5,260 bases of DNA from Azoarcus sp. (GTDB lineage: Bacteria > Pseudomonadota > Gammaproteobacteria > Burkholderiales > Rhodocyclaceae): NCBI GenBank assembly GCA_031285365.1, contig JAITWP010000325.1:1-5260 (forward strand), given 5' to 3'. Within the stretch, counting starts at the first letter, position 1; each line of letters opens with the position of its first letter. The notes under the pieces are model-generated. The model had not been told where the DNA came from and did no database searches. It was given only the letters and a program-made list of their open reading frames with translations. Shown one piece after another: positions 1 to 5,258 of the stretch. The translations under genes and the position numbers were made by a program.

Positions 1-980
1 CGGGTGATGACCGGCCCCGGATAGGCCGCCAGCACCTTGACCTCGACCCCGAAATCGGCAAGTTTGGTTTCAATCAGGCGGGAGGTGAATTCAAGCGTCT
101 CGGTCGAGGGCAGTTCTCCGCTGTTCGAGGCGGCATCGAGCAGGTTCAGCGACGGCAGGGAATCACTTCCATCGGTGAAAAGCACTTTCTGGCGTTCCTT
201 CTCTGCACGGGACGAACGCGGCGCTTCCTGTACGCCCGGTTCGATTCGCAACGGCGTGACAAGCGCCTGCTCGCTTTTTTTCTTGCGACGGATTTGCACC
301 GTTTCTTCGCGCTGGGAAGCCAGCCTGCGTCCCACCAGCCTGTCGTGGCACGCCTGCAAGAACGCGAACACGCCCAGGACGATTCGCTCCAGTAATCCGC
401 CGATACCCTCGGCGATAGACAACCAGGAAATTCCGGTAAAGAGCGACAAACCGGCTGCCAGCAAGGTCACCAACAATAAGGTGCTGCCGACGACACCGAA
501 ATTCTGCTGCATCAACTCCCCTAGCAGGGAACCGAGTATTCCGCCGGGCTGCGACGGCAAACTGAACACCAGACCGGTCCATTCATGGAAGCGCAGGTTT
601 TCCAACGCGCTGCTGGTCAGCAGCACCACGATGAAGCCGAGGAAGATGACAACAAACGATCGGCGGTCGAGCGTCAGGCGGTCACGCAGGCGAAGAAACC
701 CCCACACCAGCATGTAGGCAAGAAAAATCACCCACCACCAGGCCGAAATTCCGTGCAGGTAGAAAAGCACATCGGCAAGCCAGGCTCCGATAGGCCCTCC
801 CGAATTGTTCACCACGCTCGTCGTCGAAGCGTGTGACCAACCCGGATCGGCCTTGTCATAGCTGAACAGGATCAGCCCAACAAAAAGCAGCGGCACGACC
901 CCCAGCAGCAGCCAGCACGCCTCCCGCATCAACAGGGAAATTTTTTCGGGCAAAGGGCGGGACGAAGAACGGGAAGCCAT
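1..980 (-). CDS. ftsK: DNA translocase FtsK, N-terminal part (cut by window edge)
   Basis: FtsK is a membrane-anchored, hexameric, ATP-driven DNA pump at the division septum. It moves the chromosome terminus and activates XerCD dimer resolution. The frame is open through the left edge, giving 326 complete codons. The N-terminus is basic and Ser/Arg-rich. Hydrophobic membrane segments follow at roughly residues 22-41, 64-95, 109-126 and 147-190, matching the four-helix FtsK anchor. A polar linker of only about 80 residues comes next, much shorter than in E. coli. The start of the alpha domain then appears, including the family-typical run VKVLAAYPGPVIT. The RecA-like motor with its Walker motifs and the gamma domain would lie outside the window. 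The ATG at 978-980 is chosen because an in-frame TAA lies 12 codons upstream and there is no other ATG in between; no Shine-Dalgarno sequence is visible. The CRP-like gene lies upstream on the same strand, but ftsK has its own -10 element. Confidence 0.95.
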   Translation of the reverse strand, partial: MASRSSSRPLPEKISLLMREACWLLLGVVPLLFVGLILFSYDKADPGWSHASTTSVVNNSGGPIGAWLADVLFYLHGISAWWWVIFLAYMLVWGFLRLRDRLTLDRRSFVVIFLGFIVVLLTSSALENLRFHEWTGLVFSLPSQPGGILGSLLGELMQQNFGVVGSTLLLVTLLAAGLSLFTGISWLSIAEGIGGLLERIVLGVFAFLQACHDRLVGRRLASQREETVQIRRKKKSEQALVTPLRIEPGVQEAPRSSRAEKERQKVLFTDGSDSLPSLNLLDAASNSGELPSTETLEFTSRLIETKLADFGVEVKVLAAYPGPVIT

Positions 981-1012
981 CAGAAAAGGATTCAGGTGAA
1001 GCGAAGCGTTGG

Positions 1013-1018
1013 ATTATA
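1013..1018 (-). promoter_or_regulatory. Candidate -10 element of the ftsK promoter
   Basis: Read on the minus strand this is a perfect TATAAT, in the context GTTATAATCC, ending 32 bases before the ftsK ATG. That would give a 5' leader of about 25 bases. No -35 resembling TTGACA sits at 16-18 bases spacing, and there is no TG extension. The promoter is therefore inferred from the -10 and its position only. A nearly identical element precedes trxB and the HDOD gene. Confidence 0.5.
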
Positions 1019-1141
1019 ACGCCTCGCCCCCTGCCCTCGACTTCCAAACCCGATAGTCCGGCAACAACGCAACACCCCCCGGTTTCCGCCGTCGTAAACG
1101 GCCGAATCGGGAGGTTGACAAACTACACCTGCGCCGCAATA

Positions 1142-1816
1142 TCAGCCGTTGCTGCCCAGACGCTCGTGCAGGATGATGCCGTGTGGCGTCTCCTCGATCA
1201 GCCCCTGCTGGCCGAGGTCTTTCATCACCCGGCTGACCATCTCGCGCGAAGCGCCGATCATGCGGGCGATGTCCTGCTTGGAAATCTTGTGCGCCACCAC
1301 GGTTTCGCCGTTGACATCCTCGGCCATCTCCAGCAGCAGGCGGGCCACGCGACCATAGACATCCATCAGGGCCAGGCTTTCGATCTTGCGGTCGGCATCG
1401 CGCAGGCGTTCGGCAAGATTGCACATGATGCGCCAAGCAACCTCGAAATGATCCTGCATCAACTGACGGAAAGCCTGTTTCGTCACCGTCACCAGATCGG
1501 AGGCCACTACAGGCACCACCGAAGCGGAACGCGGCTGGTCGCCGAACATCCCCATCTCGCCAAAAATCTGCCCCTGGCCCAGGATGGAAAGGATGACTTC
1601 GCGCCCGTCCTCGTCGCTCACGACGACCTTGAGGCTACCGGTCAGCACAAAATAGACATAATCGGTACGTTCACCTGCGCGTACCACCGATTGCCCGCGC
1701 GGATAATGCCGCATCATCGCTACCTGGGCAACTGAACTCAACACTTCGTCGGACAATCCGGCAAACAGGGGGAAAGTTTTCAACGCAGTGGTCGAAACGA
1801 GAGCAGGCCGATTCAT
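1142..1816 (-). CDS. CRP/FNR-family transcriptional regulator
   Basis: This is a 224-residue cytoplasmic DNA-binding regulator, close to the usual CRP length. Residues about 15-125 form the cyclic-nucleotide-binding beta roll. The phosphate-binding cassette runs FGEMGMF...PRSASV, with E87, R96 and S97 at the positions of CRP E72, R82 and S83. A long dimerisation helix follows (about 125-152), then a winged helix-turn-helix. In the recognition helix, R191, E192 and R196 match the CRP residues R180, E181 and R185 that read TGTGA half-sites. The two C-helix residues that contact cAMP in CRP (T127, S128) align with A141 and D142, so the ligand may not be cAMP. There is no N-terminal cysteine cluster (only C132), so it is not an FNR-type iron-sulfur sensor. 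The ATG at 1816 is the only start after an in-frame upstream TAA; it has no Shine-Dalgarno. The gene is divergent from trxB and upstream of ftsK, the place lrp holds in E. coli. Its targets are unknown. Confidence 0.9.
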   Translation of the reverse strand: MNRPALVSTTALKTFPLFAGLSDEVLSSVAQVAMMRHYPRGQSVVRAGERTDYVYFVLTGSLKVVVSDEDGREVILSILGQGQIFGEMGMFGDQPRSASVVPVVASDLVTVTKQAFRQLMQDHFEVAWRIMCNLAERLRDADRKIESLALMDVYGRVARLLLEMAEDVNGETVVAHKISKQDIARMIGASREMVSRVMKDLGQQGLIEETPHGIILHERLGSNG

Positions 1817-1904
1817 AGGACAGTGGATTTCATAAAAAGGTTGTTATCTATCCACCCCTTGCATGCGCAAAGATGCCTCTGCGCGGAGAGGATCCCAAAG
1901 ATTC

Positions 1905-1930
1905 GTGAAGCCGCAACTTCCGGCTTGCAC
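1905..1930. other. Inverted repeat / potential hairpin in the regulator-trxB intergenic region
   Basis: GTGAAGCCG (1905-1913) can pair with CGGCTTGCAC (1921-1930) around a 7-base loop. This makes nine base pairs with one bulged G at 1927. There is no T-run on either strand after the stem, so it does not look like an intrinsic terminator. If the regulator is transcribed from further upstream, the structure would lie in its 5' leader. A smaller dyad, CCTCT...AGAGG (1876-1891), lies nearby. The function is unknown and the pairing could be chance. Confidence 0.35.
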
Positions 1931-2040
1931 AGCCCAACGAAAACTTATGTGTTTTACTTCTGTTGTTCCGTGGGTGTAAGTATAACCATATCTTGCCCTG
2001 TTAGCATTCGCCACAGCCCGATTCAGGCATCGGGTTTCCC

Positions 2041-2052
2041 GGATTATAATCC
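2041..2052 (+). promoter_or_regulatory. Palindromic -10 element of the trxB promoter
   Basis: GGATTATAATCC is a perfect 12-bp palindrome. It presents TATAAT on the plus strand (2045-2050) and again on the minus strand (2048-2043). On the plus strand it predicts transcription starting near 2057 and a leader of about 38 bases to the trxB ATG. The base at the -35 position (TTCAGG at 2022-2027) matches consensus at only three of six positions. Because the -10 is symmetric, it could also fire leftwards towards the CRP-like gene, but with a leader of more than 200 bases and no clear -35. Confidence 0.55.
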
Positions 2053-2059
2053 CCGGCAC

Positions 2060-2075
2060 CGTGCAGTTTTTCACA
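2060..2075 (+). promoter_or_regulatory. Possible CRP-type operator in the trxB leader
   Basis: CGTGC-N6-TCACA fits the CRP-class pattern TGTGA-N6-TCACA with one perfect half-site and three of five matches in the other. The divergent regulator keeps the three residues that read this half-site. The site lies just downstream of the predicted trxB start, a position that would suit repression rather than activation. It is short and imperfect, so chance is quite possible. Confidence 0.25.
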
Positions 2076-2094
2076 TCCGAGCACAGACATTCCC

Positions 2095-3051
2095 ATGACC
2101 GTCGAACACATCCACTCCCGCCTCCTCATTCTCGGCTCCGGCCCGGCCGGTTATACCGCCGCCGTCTACGCGGCCCGCGCCAACCTGTCTCCCCTGCTTG
2201 TCACGGGACTTGCCCAGGGGGGGCAACTCATGACCACGACCGAAGTCGACAACTGGCCTGCCGACGCCGACGGTGTGCTGGGGCCGGATCTGATGGCACG
2301 CTTCCAGAAACACGCCGAACGCTTCAACACCCGGATCGTGTTCGACCACATTCACACCGCGAAGCTCACACAACGCCCGTTCCTCCTGATTGGCGACTCT
2401 GGTCAATACACCTGTGACACCCTAATCATCGCCACGGGAGCCACGGCCCGCTACCTCGGCCTACCTTCCGAAGAAAAATTCGCCGGGCGCGGCGTATCGG
2501 CCTGCGCCACCTGCGATGGTTTTTTCTATCGAAACCAGGACGTTGCCGTAATCGGCGGCGGCAGCACTGCCGTGGAAGAAGCCCTCTATCTGGCCAACAT
2601 CGCGCGCAAGGTCACGCTCGTGCACCGCCGTCAGACATTTCGCGCCGAAAAAATCATGGTCGACAAGCTGATGGAAAAGGTTGCCGCTGGAAAAATCGAG
2701 CTGGCACTCGACCACACGCTCGACGAAATACTCGGAGACAACTCCGGCGTCACCGGCATGCGCCTGTGCAACGTGGCAAACGGGCAGACGCGCGAAGTTT
2801 CCGTGCACGGCGTTTTCATCGCTATCGGGCACCAGCCCAACACCGGTATTTTCGCCGGGCAACTCGACATGGACAGCGGCTACATCATTACTCGTGGCGG
2901 CCAGCAGGGCGATGCCACCCAGACCAGCATCCCCGGCGTCTTCGCTGCGGGCGACGTGCAGGACCCCGTCTACAAGCAAGCCATCACCAGCGCCGCGAGC
3001 GGTTGCCAAGCCGCGCTTGATGCCGAACGTTATCTTGACGGCCTCAGGTAG
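2095..3051 (+). CDS. trxB: Thioredoxin reductase (NADPH, FAD-dependent)
   Basis: TrxB is a cytoplasmic homodimeric flavoenzyme that uses NADPH to reduce thioredoxin, supplying electrons to ribonucleotide reductase, methionine sulfoxide reductases and peroxiredoxins. At 318 residues it is the usual bacterial low-molecular-weight size (E. coli 321). The FAD-binding GSGPAG lies at residues 14-19. The redox-active CATC is at 137-140. The NADPH-binding GGGSTA is at 154-159, and HRRQTFRAEK at 177-186 holds the arginines that recognise the NADPH 2'-phosphate. The second FAD motif, AAGDVQD, is at 284-290. The C-terminus, with AITSAASGCQAALDAERYLDGLR, closely follows E. coli TrxB. No Shine-Dalgarno is visible before the ATG at 2095, but the N-terminus aligns with the family. 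The CRP-like gene is divergent upstream, and the 3' end overlaps that of the convergent channel gene by 8 bases. All catalytic residues are present. Confidence 0.97.
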   Translation: MTVEHIHSRLLILGSGPAGYTAAVYAARANLSPLLVTGLAQGGQLMTTTEVDNWPADADGVLGPDLMARFQKHAERFNTRIVFDHIHTAKLTQRPFLLIGDSGQYTCDTLIIATGATARYLGLPSEEKFAGRGVSACATCDGFFYRNQDVAVIGGGSTAVEEALYLANIARKVTLVHRRQTFRAEKIMVDKLMEKVAAGKIELALDHTLDEILGDNSGVTGMRLCNVANGQTREVSVHGVFIAIGHQPNTGIFAGQLDMDSGYIITRGGQQGDATQTSIPGVFAAGDVQDPVYKQAITSAASGCQAALDAERYLDGLR

Positions 3052-4123
3052 GCGGCAAGGGCTGGGTGAGATTGACGCGCGTCGGAAGCGCAATCTTCGC
3101 GCCGTGATGAGCGATGATGTCGGCGATCCTCAACAGGATGTCCTGTCTGATCCGCTGGAATTCAACACCCGCCGTCACGTGGCTGAGCGCGCGCACCACG
3201 ATGTCGAGCGAAAAATCGTTGAATTTGTCGAAACTCACGACCACGGGCTGATCCTGGTCGATTTCCGGACACGTCCGCATCATGACCCGGATGTCTTCGA
3301 CGATGGCTGCCACCTTGCCGATGTCGTCGTAGCGCAAGCCGATGGTTTCATTGATGCGACGGTGACTCATCCGTGACGGGTTCTCGACCGTGATGGTTGC
3401 AAACAGCGAATTGGGCACGTACAGGGGCCGCCTGTCGAAAGTGCGAATGCGGGTCAGACGCCAGCCGATGTCTTCGACCGTGCCTTCGATCTGCTTGTCC
3501 GGCGAGCGTATCCAGTCACCGACGGCAAACGGGCGATCAAAATAGATCATCAGACTGCCGAAGAAATTGGCCAGCAAATCCTTGGCGGCAAAGCCGATGG
3601 CAATCCCGCCGATGCCACCGAAAGCCAGCACTCCCTGAACCGAGAATCCCAAGCTTTGCAAAGTAATCAGGAATGTCGTGATCCATACCGCAATGCGTAA
3701 AAGCTGGGCGATGGCATCGGCTGTCGTTCGGTCGACTTCCGCGCCGTACGCGATTCGCCGCTGGATGATTGCATCCTTCGCGTTACTGATGAATCCCGTC
3801 AGAAACCAACCCAGACAGACGATGACCCCGATGACGCGCACAGGATGAACAAACGCAAGAATGGCAACTTCCGTTTGAGCCTGCGCCATCTGCCCAACGA
3901 ACGAGATGCCGACCACCCAGACCAGTATGGCCAGCGGACGTCGGGCAGACGCCACCAGCGCCTGCTCCCAGAATGTATCCGTCTTGTGGGCTGCGGTGCC
4001 GAACCGAGCCAACGCACGGCGCAGCACATAGTTGAAAACCACGATTGCAAACACGACCAACAGCGCTTGCAGGGAAAACAGCGCCACGGCATCCCCGCCG
4101 ACAAGATGCTCAAGCCATTCCAT
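3044..4123 (-). CDS. ynaI: MscS-family mechanosensitive channel, YnaI-like
   Basis: This is a 359-residue inner-membrane protein of the small-conductance mechanosensitive channel family, which opens under membrane tension to release solutes after hypo-osmotic shock. Five hydrophobic segments lie at roughly residues 12-33, 62-80, 93-113, 140-158 and 163-195, as in YnaI/YbdG-type channels; E. coli MscS has three. The pore helix holds GGIGGIAIGFAAKD (169-182), followed by the family signature FDRPFAVGDWI. The cytoplasmic beta domain includes IEGTVEDIGWR and RRPLYVPNSLF, followed by the alpha/beta vestibule. In the pore, the MscS gate residues L105 and L109 align with I174 and F178, and Q112-G113 with K181-D182; the KD pair is typical of the YnaI branch. 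The start at 4123 has a strong GGAGG 8 bases upstream. The symbol is assigned from remembered similarity; membership of the family is firm, the exact subgroup less so. Confidence 0.92.
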   Translation of the reverse strand: MEWLEHLVGGDAVALFSLQALLVVFAIVVFNYVLRRALARFGTAAHKTDTFWEQALVASARRPLAILVWVVGISFVGQMAQAQTEVAILAFVHPVRVIGVIVCLGWFLTGFISNAKDAIIQRRIAYGAEVDRTTADAIAQLLRIAVWITTFLITLQSLGFSVQGVLAFGGIGGIAIGFAAKDLLANFFGSLMIYFDRPFAVGDWIRSPDKQIEGTVEDIGWRLTRIRTFDRRPLYVPNSLFATITVENPSRMSHRRINETIGLRYDDIGKVAAIVEDIRVMMRTCPEIDQDQPVVVSFDKFNDFSLDIVVRALSHVTAGVEFQRIRQDILLRIADIIAHHGAKIALPTRVNLTQPLPPT

Positions 4124-4131
4124 GATTCACG

Positions 4132-4136
4132 CCTCC
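4132..4136 (-). promoter_or_regulatory. Ribosome binding site of the MscS-family gene
   Basis: On the minus strand this reads GGAGG, 8 bases before the ATG at 4123. It is the only strong Shine-Dalgarno sequence in the window and fixes the start of the channel gene. Confidence 0.8.
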
Positions 4137-4234
4137 AACCGGACGATGAATGAGAGTAAAGGCATGCATTCCAGGACATTCCTCATGTTGTTGGTGTGTC
4201 GGCATGATACTTCCTTCATGCGGTAACGCCTTCC

Positions 4235-4251
4235 CAAAATGCGGCATTGTG
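4235..4251. promoter_or_regulatory. 17-bp dyad, possible operator between the channel and HDOD genes
   Basis: CAAAATGCGGCATTGTG has a perfect inner inverted repeat AATGC-G-GCATT. One mismatched pair follows, then a matching CA/TG outer pair. It lies 26 bases upstream of the candidate -10 of the HDOD gene and about 110 bases upstream of the channel start, so a protein bound there could affect either gene. It does not match the CRP consensus. No binding factor can be named. Confidence 0.3.
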
Positions 4252-4253
4252 CG

Positions 4254-4290
4254 CGGTAGGCACGGCAGATGCGCGTTACAATCCGGTAGG
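4254..4290. repeat. Short direct repeat CGGTAGG spaced 30 bp
   Basis: CGGTAGG occurs at 4254-4260 and again at 4284-4290. The shorter CGGTA also occurs at 4221-4225. The two full copies sit on either side of the candidate -10 at 4277-4282, at about the -35 position and just after the -10. Their 30-base spacing is close to three helical turns, so a protein could contact both on one face. Seven-base repeats can also occur by chance. Confidence 0.25.
4277..4282 (+). promoter_or_regulatory. Candidate -10 element of the HDOD gene promoter
   Basis: TACAAT matches the sigma-70 -10 consensus at five of six positions and lies in the context GTTACAATCC. The predicted start near 4289 would leave a leader of about 34 bases. 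No good -35 is present at normal spacing. Its resemblance to the elements before ftsK and trxB adds some support. Confidence 0.4.
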
Positions 4291-4322
4291 ACATTTTGTC
4301 GAATCATCGAGAGTGTCACACC

Positions 4323-5186
4323 ATGGACAAGGCAAATAACAAGGCTTTGCGCGGTATTGCCATTCCGGCTTGCCCAGCCATTCTCTCCCAGTTGATGGAC
4401 GAACTGAAAAGTCCGCACACCAACAGTAAAAGAATAGCTGAACTCGTCTATCAGGATCCGGGAACCTCCGCCATCGTCATCCGCACGGCCAACTCCCCGC
4501 TCTTCGGCAACGGCCGCCGCATCGCTTCGATCGCGGACGCGATCAAGACACTCGGCTTCGATTCCCTGACCAATCTGGTACGGGAAGCTCTTCTGCAACA
4601 CTCCATCAGCACCAACAACGCCTCTCTCGATCGCTTCTGGGATAGTTCACGCTATACCGCCATCGCCGGGAAACGCCTGGCTTCCGTCGTGGGCAAGGTC
4701 AACCCGGACACCGCCTATACCTTTGGTCTGTTCCACGATTGCGGCATCCCGTTGCTCGCGCAACGCTACCCGGAATACAAGAACGTCCTGCGCGAAGCCA
4801 ACAAAAACATCGGGCCCAAAACATTTACGGATATTGAAGAAGATGCCCTCGGAACCAGCCATGCCATCATTGGCTATTACCTCGGGCGCGCCTGGGGACT
4901 GTCGGATGCCATCACCCAGGGCATTCTCGATCATCACGACTACACCCAGCTCGGAGACCCTCGAAACATCAACAGCGAGGCATATCACCTGATCGCCATC
5001 AACGTCATGGCCGAGTATGCCGCCAGCACCCATCTGCGCACGGTACAGGACACGGAATGGGCGCGGGCTCGCGAAGCCGTCTCCATTTGCCTGGGCCATA
5101 CCGCCTCAGACCTGGACGACATCATCGACGACCTGATTTACCAGCTCGACGAAGCCAAAAACCGTCACGAAGAAAAGGGCATGTAG
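4323..5186 (+). CDS. Stand-alone HDOD-domain protein (signalling)
   Basis: This 287-residue soluble protein consists almost entirely of an HDOD domain, a relative of the HD phosphohydrolase fold found in bacterial signalling proteins and usually of unproven enzymatic activity. The family pattern begins with IPACPAILSQLMDEL (12-28). It continues through VYQDPGTSAIVIRTANSPLFG (42-62) and the ADAIKTLGFDSL block (71-82). An HD pair is retained in GLFHDCG (H138-D139), with further histidines at H180 and H204-H205. The position that holds the first metal-binding His in canonical HD proteins (consensus FWRHS) reads FWDSS, so the metal site looks incomplete. There is no GGDEF, EAL, receiver or kinase domain attached. 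The ATG at 4323 is preferred, with GAGAG (4309-4313) 9 bases upstream. An in-frame TTG at 4296 would add nine residues but lies before the family homology and close to the predicted transcription start. The gene is divergent from the channel gene. Its partner and function cannot be told from sequence. Confidence 0.88.
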   Translation: MDKANNKALRGIAIPACPAILSQLMDELKSPHTNSKRIAELVYQDPGTSAIVIRTANSPLFGNGRRIASIADAIKTLGFDSLTNLVREALLQHSISTNNASLDRFWDSSRYTAIAGKRLASVVGKVNPDTAYTFGLFHDCGIPLLAQRYPEYKNVLREANKNIGPKTFTDIEEDALGTSHAIIGYYLGRAWGLSDAITQGILDHHDYTQLGDPRNINSEAYHLIAINVMAEYAASTHLRTVQDTEWARAREAVSICLGHTASDLDDIIDDLIYQLDEAKNRHEEKGM

Positions 5187-5195
5187 ATACCGTCT

Positions 5196-5211
5196 TGCCC
5201 GTCAACGGGTA
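5196..5211 (+). terminator. Weak hairpin downstream of the HDOD gene
   Basis: TGCCCG (5196-5201) pairs with CGGGTA (5206-5211) around a TCAA loop, giving six pairs including one G-T. It starts 10 bases after the stop codon. No T-run follows directly (a TTTT appears about ten bases later), so it is a poor intrinsic terminator and could simply be a 3'-end stabilising structure. Confidence 0.25.
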
Positions 5212-5232
5212 GAGGCGAAATTTTCTCTGTAA

Positions 5233-5258
5233 GGTGTTCGGTTTTTGAGGACACCGAA
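5233..5258. other. Overlapping inverted repeats at the right edge
   Basis: Two mutually exclusive pairings exist here: GGTGT (5233-5237) with ACACC (5251-5255), and TTCGGT (5237-5242) with ACCGAA (5253-5258). Only one can form at a time. The T-run (5242-5246) lies in the loop, not after the stem, so this is not a standard terminator. The window ends 2 bases later, so what it belongs to cannot be judged. Confidence 0.25.

Noticed and set aside
37..717. Long plus-strand open frame opposite ftsK
   Set aside because: It has low-complexity Ser/Arg/Thr composition, matches no known family, and lies fully antisense to a well-recognised ftsK membrane and linker region.
1088..1102. GCCGT-cgtaa-ACGGC hairpin after the regulator gene, considered as a terminator
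   Set aside because: The stem is only five pairs and no T-run follows on the minus strand, so there is nothing to distinguish it from chance.
1115..1120. Perfect TTGACA on the plus strand just downstream of the regulator gene
   Set aside because: No acceptable -10 lies at 16-18 bases (CAATAT and AATATC are poor), and it would only drive antisense transcription into the regulator gene.
3041..3053. GCCT...AGGC hairpin between trxB and the channel gene as a bidirectional terminator
   Set aside because: Only four base pairs, no T-run on either side, and it lies inside both coding regions.
2461..3093. Long minus-strand open frame opposite trxB
   Set aside because: It is the antisense shadow of conserved TrxB motifs. 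Such frames are common opposite GC-rich genes, and no family features are seen.
4204..4209. TATCAT on the minus strand as a -10 for the channel gene
   Set aside because: It matches five of six bases, but there is no -35 at normal spacing and the leader would be about 75-80 bases; too weak to list.
4296..4298. In-frame TTG as the start of the HDOD gene
   Set aside because: It lies about 7 bases from the predicted transcription start, has no ribosome site, and the extra residues precede any HDOD homology. The ATG at 4323 has GAGAG at a suitable distance.
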